From Phytoseiulus persimilis (taxonomy: Eukaryota; Arthropoda; Arachnida; Mesostigmata; Phytoseiidae), in assembly GCA_037576195.1 (NCBI GenBank), contig CM075102.1:21634745-21698744 (forward strand): a stretch of 64,000 nucleotides of DNA, given 5' to 3'. Both the position numbers and the translations under genes were made by a program. This document shows, one piece after another, positions 40,791-52,955 of this stretch. The stretch's first letter is position 1, and each line of letters starts with the position of its first letter. The notes beneath the pieces are model-generated. The model was not told the origin of the DNA, did not search any database, and saw nothing but the letters and a program-made list of their open reading frames with translations.

Positions 40791-42681
40791 TGAGACAAAG
40801 GAGGAAAAGCTCACTGATTCCGTCAATTACGAGTATTAGTTTAGCAAGCTATACATCAAATGAGGGGTCTTGACCAGAGGAAGAGAGAACGTCTCTGACG
40901 ATTTCATAAATCGCGCTCCTACCCCCCCGGCCGGGATTCCTTTTGGAAAGGACAGTGAAACACCCTTGCCGCCCGTCGCGTCTTTGCAGCTGTTGGTCGA
41001 AGCTGACTGAGGAAAGTCAGAGACCGCCGCCGCGTACAAAGGGTTGATGATTATACGCCTCCATGTTGAGCCGATTCGTCACACTGCTTGCTTGACTGCC
41101 TATACACCCAGCTTGATTCGTGTCGGCTTACTTCACAGCTATTCCAGCCTCCCAAGTCGGCCCCGCGTTGGTGGAAACGAATTCCGACAATATCCGACCA
41201 CCGAGATTGTATATGGAGAATTAACGTACCATATATCAATCTTTATGGAGTCAGAAAGAAGTTTTTCAATTACGAAGAGGGAGCCGACTCCGCTCTCATC
41301 GCTTCCCTTGGTCTTTCCCACGGGGCCAGCCTCGAGAGGCGGATCATGGACAGCATTTGTCATGCTGAGATTGCCAGATGCACATTTTGCTAAATCATCG
41401 ACCGGCGGACTTTTCAAGAGGGGGAACAGAAATGAGGACCGACGCAGACAAACTTTATTAGCAGACTCCGAGCTCACTGAAGTTCGTTCTGGGACTTCCG
41501 ACTGAGCGGAACACAACTTATAAAAGTATAAGAGCGATCGCTGCTGCGTTGCACGCGGTTATAAAATGGACATCTGTCACTTCCTTGGTAACGTTTGCCT
41601 TGAAGCATCTGACAATATTCTCGGGACGAAAAATGTACAATTCTGTCGCCATCGTGCACGCTCGAACAAAAGTTGTCTCATTTGCCGAAAGCGAGCTCTC
41701 TGGTTCTATCGATTCCGCGCCGTCGAATCTCGCCTCTTCTCTGTACGGACGCCGGAACGTGATTGCAAGGCGTGGAATCAACCCTTCCAGATACGATACA
41801 GGAGGCGAAGCGGTATTCCGTGGCCCTCATAATCCTCCCACAGCTGGAACGCGCGCACTTTTCCCTCCGGCAAACCTCGTGGCAGTCGATCAGTTTTATG
41901 CGCGCCAACCCACATCTGAATCCTCTGTCTCACCTGCGGAGAAGACCGTTGACACGGAAAATCCAAGCGCCGCGATCAAAGCGATCAACAACGTGCTGAC
42001 CGGCCAAGTCATCTTGATGTCATCAGTCACGTTTTTACTGTCATCCTTGGGTAATCCACTGAGGTTGTCACTGTTTGTCGTTTGTCACAATGATCACGCC
42101 GCAACGTTGCCAAGTGCGCGCATTCAGTTGCCACTCTTGTCACGAAAATCTCACCGCGCCTGCAGTTCCTTTGTTTTGAAAGAGTTCCCAGTGGTTACAG
42201 TGTCCCCCAGTCAGTCTGACTCACCCATCACGCTCTGGGGCTCGCCGTGCTCTGAGGAATGATCCAGTTCGCGCCCCGCAGTTCACAGAGCCGCCGCCAG
42301 GGGAGCACTGGTCGGCCATGTGCTTTGCTCGAGCGTTCGACACTTTGTATTGGCACTGGTCCCGTGGAGTACGAATCACCATGCAGGGTGTCAACAGAGC
42401 GAAGTAGGTCCGATTGAGGTGTGCAAGTCCGAGTGAAATGAAGCAAAATCTACAGACGAATACGGGCAGACCGCAGATCGTAAGTTCCGGAGGTCATCAC
42501 CGGGAAGTCCAAGAGCGAAGCCGGGAAAAGGGCGAGGGGAGAAGCGGAGAGCACGCGGCTCAAGTCGGTACAATTGATTCGGAGTTTATTTGCACGCATC
42601 ATTGTGATTGGGTCAAATTATGCTCCATGTGAGTACAATGAGCATCACCAGAGCGAGGTACTCGGTGTTGCGATCAACGGA

Positions 42682-42687
42682 TTTATT
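42682..42687 (-). terminator. Poly(A) signal of WDR35
   Basis: TTTATT on the plus strand reads AATAAA on the minus strand, about 31 bases past the WDR35 stop codon. It implies a very short 3' UTR. Confidence 0.55.
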
Positions 42688-42717
42688 CCATTCCATTTGA
42701 AGAGGACAAGATTTCTC

Positions 42718-45700
42718 TCACTCCTCTGGTGAATTTTGTTTGGGGAAATGACAGAGAGGACAGTTGGAAAATGCGAGGACTTCATTTCGGAGTGCAGAGT
42801 GTCGACACTGTCCGCATCGCCAAGCGCGGTCCGAGTCCGCAATCACCGCTCCTGATGCAACGCAAAGCGGATACCGGATTCCGCAGGTCGGACAAAGCGT
42901 CACCCTGGAAAACGGTATGGCGTGAGGAACGCTTCGGAGAAGGTCATCGACACCAACCGTAGTGGGCCTCGAAAAAACTCCTGCTGGTAGTGAACTTTCA
43001 GCTCACCCATCGGGTAGGGGGATCCCACAGCTGTTGCAAACCGAGTTTTCAACTTTGTCCTGCTTTGGAGCGTTTTTAGAGAAAATTCCAATGGCGGCGT
43101 CCTCGAGTTTTTCGCGTTCTGCTGCCGAGAATCCTTCATTTGTTTCAAGATAAGTGAGAGCTCTCGAACAGTGGCCCCAGGCTCGGCACATGAGGGATGA
43201 AAGAGCTGCAAGAAGTATTCGAGAGGAATTTCATTCGTCGAGTGCGCTCTACGCTCGAGTATAGATGGCTCGAGAAGTTTTTGCGTATAAATACAAATAC
43301 TCCACTGGAGCTTAAACAATTACGGTTCTCTTCCAGAGAGAATACCTACCGATCAAAGAGTAGACGGTTCTCGGATCAAGTATCTCATCGTATTCCGAGA
43401 GATGTAGCGATGTTACAAGCGCCTGCTCGTGCTTCTCCTTGTGAAACTGCCGTTGCGCCAGAGACAGGAAATGGTAAGCCTGTATCAGAGGGAACAGGAT
43501 GTCGAGCTCTGTCGTTGAAATTTCGTGTTTCAAAATAATCCGCAATCGATCGCTCCCCATGCCGTGATACCTGAGCGTATCTCCAGAGGTTGTCCTCTCC
43601 AAACAGCATGAGCGCTTCGGGTTTCCCCGAGCGGCCCTGGTCGGCGAGCATGGCAGCGAGTACATAGATCTGTTTCCGTAATATGCTGCCTTCAATCTTG
43701 TCCGACTTCGCCAGTTGGTTGAGGAGGCGAGCGGCATCTTTGAAGCGAGCAGCTCGCCTTAAGTTTCGAGCATATAAGAGAAAAACACATCGTCACAGGA
43801 GTTCAGAAGCCGTATTATCTTGTTCCACGTTACTAATTATCCCCGAATCTGATCCTACAACCTGGAGCCGGATATCCAACTGGATAAAGGCATCGGCGGA
43901 GTTTTCGAGATATGTAAGCTTTGTTAGACTGAAAATCACAGTAAACAATGCCGGGTGTTTTTTTGCCCGATTTCGAGCACACGGTCCCATTCAAGGAAAT
44001 TTTTCGCTAAATTGACTATCATTTCCGAATTGCATCCCGATTTGAATCCGGAAATGGAACCCCGAATATCCATGCCTCGATTGTGCCGGTCTCGTACATG
44101 CTTATTCGGAGTTGTTCAATTTTCAGAGGCGTAGGAATAGCCCATCAGAGAGCATCGAGTCGGGGTGGCGTACGATCGAGTATACCGTAATTAACGGCAT
44201 CCCAGCTCTGATGGGGGAGTTTACGGATCTTCTCTCGACCGCATGGACCGCGACCAACTCCTAGCCCCGCTCCTGCCCCATTCAGCACGCCAAATCGGTG
44301 CAAGCCCATTAACTCACCTGTAAAGTTCAACTGCACTGAGGATATTGTTGTTCTCGATGAACTGCCTAGCGTATTTTGCCAGCAAGCCGCTGACGTCTGC
44401 AACTTGCCCATGATCTCGCGCCAACTCTATAGCAGTTTTCCACTCGTTTAGCTCGATGCATACCTCCATCGCTCGCGTGTGAGCTCCGCTCTGAAAACAA
44501 AAGCACTCTAAAACTTCCTCTGCGGAGAGAATTCGCAAGAGTTGCATCCTTCCCACGCAAGTGGCTTCTTCAAAGGGATCAGCCACCGAGCGTGGCATTC
44601 TACCTCCAGAGAACGAATATAAAGCTTTATTCTCGTTCTCACGTTCACGAAGCAGTGGACGGCTTCATCACACATCCCGACGGACTCGAACATTTCTCCG
44701 ATTTTCAGCAGCAGAGCTTTGTCTTGAACCTCTTCGGCAACTTTCCAGAGGGCATCGAAATCTTCGACCATGTAACGAGCGGTGGCGAGCCCTGCTAAGT
44801 TGTGACTCTTTTCAAAACAATGAATGGCTTTCTCCCTGGAACAAATTCATCATAAAGTCGACACCGATTCTCCGTGTTTACCGTGATGGATAGATCATGA
44901 GATCGAAAATCGATGTAGTGGCGGTAATCTCTTCTAGGAGAGAAACTGGGGATGCAGGCATTTGAGCAAGACTGAAGGGACACACCATTGACCGTTCTCC
45001 AAATAGGATTGACCGAGGTGGCTGTAAGCGTTCTCGAGGATCGTGACATTGCTCTCATTCGTCACTAGAGCCAGCTCAATAACGCGTTCCCAATTTCCCA
45101 CTGTAGAATGCATTTCCAGCGCAAGGTCCCTACGGGAATCGGAAAAAGTTTCAGTGCGCCACAGATAATCTGATATCACGAGTCATTCTGTCGAATGCGT
45201 GATGCTCGCGGACTTCTCTGGTAGACTCTCTGAACAGAAAGTTATTGCGGGCGTTCAGATCGGGATGCTTACACTCGGTCGTTGTTGATATACGTTTGCT
45301 CGGCTTCTTCGAATTCGTTGAAATAGGCGAGAACTTCGGCCTCCCGCAACTCTCGGCTCTGCAGTTTCTGTATTTTGCGACAGAACAGGATTGCGTCCCA
45401 GTCTCTGCATCGTACCATAGCCATCTCTGCTGCGTCAAGATCGCCCTCGATCATGTAATGCTTGGCCATCTCCCGCCTTTAACGTGCCTCAAGAGAATCA
45501 ATGTTACGTGACCTTCATGACGAATAAACGCTTTAACTTTGGAGGAAAGGAATAACACACCAAAGTATTGTTTCGGAATCATTGTCTTCGATGAACTGCA
45601 CAACATCGGCGATGGACGCTTTATCCATAAGCTCGCGGAGCTGCTTCAGGAGACACGTGTCTTCAATGATGATATGAGTGCGAAGGGATATGGACGACGG

Positions 45701-48700
45701 GTTCGTCATGATTTCGTCCAGGAGCACACACTTTACTCGCATGTTTTCCAAAGCGCAGATATACCCAGAACAGGTCATGGCATCTTCGGTCTCCATCTTA
45801 TGAACTACTACAAGCCGCGTTTTCTCCATGTATGCGAACAGATCCGGGTCGTCCTGAAAGAGAAATCCCGCAAACATGAGCTGCCTCGCTGATTCCGACA
45901 CGTAAAAACGAATACGCTCTATGAATTCTGTACCATCACCGTCCCGATCCAACCCCCTCATTCGATTGCCCCTGATGATGACCGCGGCAGAGATAGAGGA
46001 GGCACTTCCACCGGAATTCAGTAGCTTGTGGACTCTTCCACAGTACTCTCTGCTACCGGCAAAGCAAACTCGACGAGCCGAGGTGGAACAACCTGAATAC
46101 GCCTTGCTTGAATTTTGAGAGGGAGTTTCAGTTGATGGGAAGCTTTAGGAATTTCGTGACCTTCGATCTCCAGCACTGAGGGTTGAAGAGTCATTGGGAC
46201 CTTGAAGGCTCCGTCCTGCATATCCCCGACATCAGGACCTCTTCCAGAAGTGAACCGTAAACTGATTTCCATCGCGCGGGCTGAACAAGCCCTGCCGCCA
46301 AAATACGACGGCATGTGGATGAGTGTCTCTCCACGAGCCGACGGAACAGTATCACGGCGTTATGCTGAGCTCGATTGGCGCGAGGGGATACACTTCGGCA
46401 ACCCGTCACTCGGCTCCCTTTGCCGTTTGATATTATTTAGCCAACAGAGAATTCATTTCTCCTCGTTCAAAAACTCCCGCGCCAGTAGAGGGCGCTACGA
46501 ATTGTAAACAAAAGGCGAACAGCTCAGAAGAGCCCATCAGTCAGTATAGTCGTTCCCGACGACAACTGGTTCGAATGTTACGTTTCATGACTCTCAGGAT
46601 CAAAAGGGGGACAGCGCGCGGAGCCTTGATGTTCCTCTTCGTATCGTGAAGTGGGGAAGGTACGGCGAACGCTGCAGTAAGAACAGGAGCTCGAAATTCC
46701 TGAAGCTTGTGAGTCCTCCGAGACCAGCCGACTCGAGGTATCGATCAGCTGAGTGAACGTCTCGCTCGGAAAATGGATATGTACAGGCGACACATCATCG
46801 CCAGCGTTGGTCTCTCCACGGCTTACATAATTTGGCATGCTTATCGGCGATGGAATGACTCTCAATGCCGATGCGGTTTCTGTCAACCCGAAAATCAAGC
46901 CGCACACGGTTACATAGTTGGTTCGCACGACCTGTGGTACAGATGCTCACAAGAGATCATAGACAAAGTCGAGTCGGCGAAATTCATCGCCGTCAACTGT
47001 TATTGGAAAGAGAACTTTCTCCAGCGCCGGAAAGTCGCTCTGATCGCCTTCGCGAGTTGCGCCGATCGGATCACATTCGTTCGGGTCTCCGAGCTTGGTG
47101 ACGTTCCGGACGAGCTCGCGGCAGTATTTCAGGATCCATCGATCATCAAAGTTGGCGTCGATGTCCTCGAGAATGCCGCGAAGCTCCGCGAAGATTACGG
47201 GATCGAAATGTATGGCTGTCTCGATCTCCGGTACATGGCCATGGCGACGCCGGTAATCAAAAGAAAGCTGGTGCAATCTGGCTCGGATCTCTCCCTGTCG
47301 TCGCTGACGGAAACGCTACTTGACGTGAATCTTACGAGAAATCACAAAGTATACTTTTCGGACTGGGAAGCCCCGCAACTCTCCAACGAGCAGATCTACT
47401 ACGTCACGGGACAAGCCATAACAACGTTCGAATTAGCAGTGAAAATTGCGCGCTCATACGGCTTGGTACCTCGAACGATCGGTTACCTCCTGAAGCCCTA
47501 TTTGTGGCTTGAACATTTCATAAGCAATTATTACGCGTCCTACATTGACCTGAACTTCAGTCTAGATCGAGTCTCCCGGCAAACAATATCGTTGAGGTCA
47601 CCGGCGCCAGATGGGAAGGCCATGAAAAGTTACAAAACCCTTAAAACACCTCTGTACGACAACTGCGTGCTCCTGTGTCCCGATATGGAGCATTTGTGCA
47701 CCTGTGACAGGCGCAAGGCGCAGTGGTACCTCGACAACGACCTGGGTGAAAAGATCGAGGAAGATCCGCTCACCGTGCGGCTGAAGTTCGAACCCGCGCA
47801 ACGCGCAATCTTGGATGCCCAATATTATTGCTTGTCGAAGCGCAACATATGTGTCGTCTGTGGATCACCAGACAATCTCGTCCGGAAGTACGTGGTGCCT
47901 CGTGAGTACCGTAAGCACTTTCCGAAGATAATGAAACACCACAACGCGCACGACATCGTTCTCACTTGTCTGAGTTGTCATACCAAATGCTGTTGGTACG
48001 AAGATCTGTTGAAGGAGCAATTCGGTGAGCACTGCGGTGCTCCTCTCAACGAGCCATCCAGAAAGTTTGTGGACAACCAAGAACTCAAGAGGGTTCGCGG
48101 TGCTGGGAACGCACTCCTGAAGGCCAAGAATGAGTTGCCGGAAAGCAGGCGCCAAGAACTCGAGGACGTTCTGAGGGCGCACTTTGACGTAGGCGAGCTC
48201 GATGAGGAGCTCATCGAATTCGCCGCGAACATCGATTATCGGGAAGCCAACGTGGATTATGTGAGCCACGGGAAACGAGTCGTGGATCACTTCGCTAACA
48301 ACGCCGGACTTCTGGTGCTCGAGACAATGTGGCGAGAATATTTCATTCTGAAACTGAGACCGGCGTTCTTGCCAGAACTGTGGTCCACCGATCACCATCA
48401 CGACATCATAGCTGTCAAGCTGAGCTTCATAAAGGAAGCCAATCCCGACGAAGCGACATCTCTTATGAAAAAATTGGGCATCACCCCTCAAGAAGTCGCG
48501 TCGGCTCTGCAGCGATTGAAGGAGCAAGACAACGTTAACTTCAATCGTATCAACTTCCAAAAAGGAAGATTGTTAGAGACGCAGCCGTGAACATCTTTCG
48601 ACCCGTTGTTGTACATTTGAAACTAGCCCTACCATAATGTTATCTTGTACAGCAGAATTGATTATTCTTGTTATAGAGCTATCCCGGGTACCGACCAAGC

Positions 48701-51700
48701 ATCGTGTTCTCATGACATGTGACATAAAATAGGCGGAGCGATCGAAGATTGGCACCTGAGTATTCTCGCGGTCTGGTAATAAATTATCGTTGATTCCCCG
48801 ATGTCTCTCGCCCGATGTTGTTCACATAAGGATCTTAGACTCCTCCTGCTCCGCTACTTTATCGAGCCCAGGAAATACGGTTATAGGTGACTGGGAAGCG
48901 AAAAATTCTCACCCTAGCCCACCGGATGTCCCACACGTCACGACGTTGGAAATCGATGGACTTCGCGACTCCCGATTCGGCTTTGATTTCATAGAAATGT
49001 AGAATTCCAGACATATCTATGATGGACATCATTCTTCAGATGAGACATGGAAGGAGGAAACGACTCGTTGGTTCAACTTGATACGGAAGCTACGTTATTC
49101 GAGAGACGCTACAAGGGTAGACATGGGTTGGGACAGCACTCACGTGACGTCAGAGTTCATGGCTAGCATTTTCGGTCGAACGGTCAAATTGTATCGATGT
49201 GAAACGGAAACGTTTGGCAGAGTGTACCGTTTGATGAGTCCCGACTCAAATGCCTGAAATCATACAAATCACTACTATTGGCAACCAGCCCGAGTTCCAT
49301 TTTCCTTCTGACAGTCCTGCATCGTCCTGATCGGACCGGAAGTCGAACGGTGGTTTCCCCGGGTTGATAATCATTAATAGCGTTTGCATACAAATATACT
49401 GACCACTAACAAGGTTCCTTTCCCTGCACTTAGACAGCAGATTTCTTCGGGTCCAGAATTGAGAGCGAATTTCGATTCCGTCTCAGAGGATATTTTGGAA
49501 ATGCTTCAAGCAAAATGAGACATTGTTTTCGGCTCCCCTCACTAACGGAAGTCTGGCACTCCGTATTCCTGGGAACGATATCGAGAATGTGGGAAACACT
49601 CACATTTTCTGGAGTTTCTTCCCTTGAGCTTCAATGCGTTGCTCAGTATCGTGGAAATGCCAAACGTAGAGGTCATAATGCGAAGCGATAGCGACGACGT
49701 TTCCCGCCATCGCCAACTTAACGGGTTCGCTCTCGATGATAACTTGGTCAACCAAAGCTCCGATGTCATCCCAAACCTCGACATTATACTGTGGAAATCA
49801 CACGAACCGATAGTCGAGAATTGTCTGGCTTGCAAAACTGGTCTCAGTTTCGAATCCATTCATGAAGTAGTTACGTGCCTGATCCGGGATCCCAGCAATG
49901 TTTTTCGATGCAACGGCAGCATATTCCTCGGACGATCCGATACAGAGAACACCCCGACGGAAATTTATATGTTTCTGCGGAAAAAAAAATATCGCGTTGT
50001 CCACGGAGAACCGCGATCGGGAATCTTCCTCATTAATCAACGGAAAGCATGACCTGCAGCTCGAACCTGTTCAGTTCTGGTGTCCCATAAAGTGAAACAC
50101 TGTTCCGCTCGATCTGGTTTCGAGTGCGTGAATAGTACAGAGTCTCCGAAGTAGGTCCATGTATAGTCAGGTCTCACGTTGACAAAGTATACGAAGGAGT
50201 CCACAGAGATGGCGAGACGGAGCCCGGTTCCCTCCCATGTGCAACCTGGAAGGAGGTTCTCATCGCGTTCGGTTTCGGATACCACCAAGGTGCCAGGAGA
50301 GAATCGGTTACCTGGAGCTGACTTTTGTAACTTGCAAACCAGCAACAACCGAACCTGTTATATGCTTCCCGGGTACCACGAGGGTGTGGAGGTAATTTCC
50401 CTGGTTGCTGAACAGCTTGATCACGTTTCGCTTATCAGGATCCCTGGTCTGGAGCAGACGTCCGATGACAGCAATCATGGTTCCCTGAGGCGACCACTCG
50501 ATACCGGCAATCACCATGTCGCAATCGATTACAATTGGAGCTGTTGCCAAAATTTGCTCGAAGTTAGTGCAGACCTATGCTCTTGAGTGATCGAGGTATC
50601 GCGGAGCCCGACTGCGGCCAGGTTTCTCCGGCAGGCAGGCTGGCGAGCGTTCTAAGACCAACTGTTCGTCGACTTGTGAGCACTTAACGACAGATAGAAA
50701 CATAAGGTTGCATATCAGGCAAATCTTACACGGATCCACTTCTTTTTTCAGCAGCTGCAAATGGCCATCATCGGTTACGATAGCCAACATGTGGTTCTCA
50801 CTCTCATGGCCGGGCCGTTCAGGCGGTCCCTTCTTGAACCACTTAATCATTGAAATCACGGAGTTTGGAGTCAGCAGGTTGACACTCATCCTCGACTGGA
50901 TCAATGGGAAAATGAATCAGTCAATCATCAACACCAGAATCGATACATCTAAAATCTACGCAATCCGGGTTTCAAAACTCGCCCTCCCAGTCGCGGATGC
51001 TCACCACGAAATTGCCGGCCTGATCGTAGATGTGCACTTCACCCGATCGCAACCCGAATAGGATAAGCCGACCGTCAGCGGACCACTGTAAACGACAGAA
51101 GGCCTGAGTTCACTGGAAGATCCGCACCGAGTATCCCTTGCTACTCGTCGGTTGCGCGCTGACCTCGACGATTTGAAGTGAAACTCCCTTGAGTTCTTTC
51201 CCCCATAGACGATTTCCGTCCACAGATCCCACAATTATGGCTCCGTCGTCGTAGATGATGCAGATTTTTGAGCCGTCTCCCGACCACGACATTCCTCGCA
51301 CAACGCTCTTGTTCCTATTGTTTATCATTTCCTCACACCACGAGCCCTTGTGCAGCATCCAGACAATTATGAGTCCGGAGGAGTCAGATGTGGTCAGTCT
51401 CTGATGTTTCTCGTTCCAGACCATCATCTGGACCGAGCCTGCATGTATAGAGTCTCTCTGAATTAGATTCCAATGATCTCAAGGAATACGGACGCCGAGT
51501 TCGATTCGATACAATCTCGGGAAAATTCTGGTCGAAGCTTCAAGGCTTTGAGGTACCGTTATGTCCGTCCAGAGTTTGATTCATTGAAAGGTTCGACGGC
51601 GCCACCAGGCCCTCTTTGGAGCTCTCAAGTTTCAAAACTTTTAGCAGCCCTTCATCGCCGCCGACAGCAATATAGCCGTCCTCCTGATTCCACGAAATGC

Positions 51701-51906
51701 ATCTCAGATTCACTTGATTCGGAATCGCGATCTGAAGGAAGAGTTGTCGTTAGGAATTGAACATTCGGGTCTAATGTCGAGCTGCATGTACAAGCAGCTC
51801 ATTGTCAGCGGAACAAGCCAATGGGAATAGAACTGAGATGTTCTCGCGCTCCTCGAAACGCTTGCGGGGGGTAGAGAAATACCTTTTTACTCAAATAGAT
51901 GAACAT
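42718..51906 (-). CDS. WDR35: WDR35 / IFT121, intraflagellar transport complex A subunit (21 exons)
   Basis: IFT-A subunit needed for retrograde ciliary transport and membrane cargo import. I traced exons (5' to 3') at 51906-51883, 51731-51557, 51438-51164, 51085-51005, 50895-50730, 50540-50355, 50245-50067, 49974-49879, 49788-49604, 49503-49404, 49253-49144, 49033-48913, 45853-45561, 45476-45273, 45129-44986, 44835-44643, 44490-44318, 43757-43571, 43479-43350, 43205-43007 and 42904-42718. Every junction keeps phase, giving 3,408 nt and 1,135 residues; vertebrate WDR35 has about 1,170-1,180. Recalled vertebrate landmarks reappear in order: MFIYLSKK start, [37 protein letters not shown]-like [70 protein letters not shown], and zinc knuckles CPTC, CGQC, CPLC at the end. 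Two WD40 propellers precede an alpha-solenoid. Intron 8 starts with GC instead of GT. Intron 12 (45854-48912) hosts a gene on the other strand. The exon 9/10 junction is the least certain; a 22-nt microexon at 49547-49568 would also keep phase. Confidence 0.95.
46773..48590 (+). CDS. EXD2-like protein A, intronless, predicted inactive exonuclease (605 aa)
   Basis: The product aligns along its length with EXD2, the 3'-5' exonuclease domain protein of the mitochondrial outer membrane. Order: N-terminal membrane anchor (residues about 8-22), DEDDy exonuclease fold (about 68-230), the EXD2-specific block TPLYDNC (292-298) with [13 protein letters not shown] (309-321), and an HNH-like zinc region with C360/C363, [12 protein letters not shown]393-D394 and C399/C402-H403. 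[10 protein letters not shown] and IKVGVD are preserved. The exonuclease ligands are not: the motif I D-x-E is N75-C76-Y77, the motif II Asp is N134 and the motif III Asp is Q214. Nuclease activity of this domain is therefore unlikely, while the zinc region looks intact. The ATG has A at -3 and G at +4. An Inr-like TCAGT lies near 46537-46541. The gene is a single exon inside WDR35 intron 12, antisense to the host, as expected of an old retrocopy. Family assignment is firm; role is unknown. Confidence 0.9.
   Translation: MDMYRRHIIASVGLSTAYIIWHAYRRWNDSQCRCGFCQPENQAAHGYIVGSHDLWYRCSQEIIDKVESAKFIAVNCYWKENFLQRRKVALIAFASCADRITFVRVSELGDVPDELAAVFQDPSIIKVGVDVLENAAKLREDYGIEMYGCLDLRYMAMATPVIKRKLVQSGSDLSLSSLTETLLDVNLTRNHKVYFSDWEAPQLSNEQIYYVTGQAITTFELAVKIARSYGLVPRTIGYLLKPYLWLEHFISNYYASYIDLNFSLDRVSRQTISLRSPAPDGKAMKSYKTLKTPLYDNCVLLCPDMEHLCTCDRRKAQWYLDNDLGEKIEEDPLTVRLKFEPAQRAILDAQYYCLSKRNICVVCGSPDNLVRKYVVPREYRKHFPKIMKHHNAHDIVLTCLSCHTKCCWYEDLLKEQFGEHCGAPLNEPSRKFVDNQELKRVRGAGNALLKAKNELPESRRQELEDVLRAHFDVGELDEELIEFAANIDYREANVDYVSHGKRVVDHFANNAGLLVLETMWREYFILKLRPAFLPELWSTDHHHDIIAVKLSFIKEANPDEATSLMKKLGITPQEVASALQRLKEQDNVNFNRINFQKGRLLETQP
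48778..48783 (+). terminator. Poly(A) signal of EXD2-like gene A
   Basis: AATAAA about 190 bases past the TGA at 48590. It lies before WDR35 exon 12 (48913-49033), so the nested transcript can end within the host intron. Confidence 0.55.
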
Positions 51907-52104
51907 TTCAGAGCTGGGAAGCTTCTGTTTTGCTTTCAATGTTTACCAGCCGAATCCGTGATAGCTCCATACAGCGTTTCTATGGGGACCGCGATACAAT
52001 GGGCTATCGGAGCTTCCATACCCATATGCGTCCGAGCGCACTCCTCGATAAATCCATGAATATGTTTCACGATCTCAAATCTACAAGAGATATCTGAGAT
52101 GAGG

Positions 52105-52790
52105 TCAAATGTCAGGGTCTCCGACTTTCATCCAAGTAATATCGCACGGCCGGACCCGGTGTATGGGGAGGATGCGCGGGTCACCAAGTTCACTCGAACT
52201 GATATACCGTCTGTTATTCGCTGGAAAAGGAGTGGGCCGCTGAATATGAGCTTCGGTAATAACTTGGCCACACTTGAAGAGTGTGGCAGCGCGGTTAAGG
52301 GCATTCATTCGTGTCGGACAAACACCGCAGGTACAGCCCTCATGACGAGATGATGATTTTCGTCGAAATTGGACACACATTGCGAAGTTGAGTCAACCCT
52401 TTGAAGGTGACCCGAAAGGTTCTGCCGCCGACATGAATGTAGAAAGGCTCTACGGGTATGGAGCAGTTTTCTCGGCTATTCGGCGTAACGATTGTCTTGC
52501 TTCCAGGATCATCCAGAGGTTTTCGAAAAGTCGTTCCATCGAGAATCGACGAACACATTCCTTATCGAAGGTAGCCCTACCACAACTCTTCTCGTTGTGC
52601 GGACGGCTACTGCGCAAAACCTGAACGGAGCACTTGGAGGATGACCTGAAAATCGGTGTCGTCGATTCGGCTGGAATTCCTTGGACTTCATCAGCTCATC
52701 AAACTGCGCTTGAAGCCGTTCCACGAGCCCCGAGAATTCTCTCGAACATGATTGACCCTCCCCAGGTAGCTCCCACGTGATAACCACAGA
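52105..52790 (-). pseudogene. Possible decayed or unresolved coding sequence
   Basis: Successive minus-strand frames show protein-like composition but jump frame. Examples: LVERLQAQFDELMKSKEF (about 52680-52740); a one-base-shifted continuation IDDTDFQVILQVLRS; ERLFENLWMILEARQ near 52520; PFYIHVGGRTFRVTFKGL near 52415; and SSELGDPRILPIHRVRPCDI near 52130-52190. Frames change without clean GT-AG boundaries, suggesting frameshift decay. Very short introns or sequence errors could also explain it. I do not recognise the family. It lies just upstream of WDR35 on the same strand and could belong with the candidate exon at 52956-53106. Confidence 0.25.
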
Positions 52791-52955
52791 TTATGCATAG
52801 GAGGGGGCATAAGCGTATCAGGACACTTCTGAGATGATTTCGAAGTCAACATAAGCGATTCACAGGAAACACTTAGGCCTCGTGAGAAGCAGGTAGATCG
52901 CTACTGTTCTGGCTCTAACTTCAAAGGCGAGAACAGACAAGAATTAAGAACCAAC

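Larger units (their letters stand above)
35493..42681. other. Mostly noncoding region
   Basis: No supportable gene. It holds a C18 tract, a TC microsatellite and a paired-hairpin element (listed separately). Frames at 36097-36378 (+) and 41549-42262 (+) are open but show no recognisable domain, start context or splice partners. TATA-like strings at about 41519 and 41560 lack an initiator at the right distance. Confidence 0.45.

Noticed and set aside
41549-42262. 237-codon plus-strand frame near the end of the desert
   Set aside because: It has no ATG at its 5' limit and no recognisable domain, and the nearby TATA strings lack an initiator.
46018-46314. 98-codon minus-strand ORF inside WDR35 intron 12
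   Set aside because: The composition is acceptable, but WDR35 exons 12 and 13 join perfectly without it, and no homologue or independent signals are seen.
47865-48560. 231-codon minus-strand ORF opposite EXD2-like gene A
   Set aside because: It is the antisense shadow of a well-supported coding sequence.
49547-49568. 22-nt WDR35 microexon
   Set aside because: It keeps phase, but it would leave a 35-base upstream intron. A direct junction from 49604 to 49503 gives the same total length with a 100-base intron.
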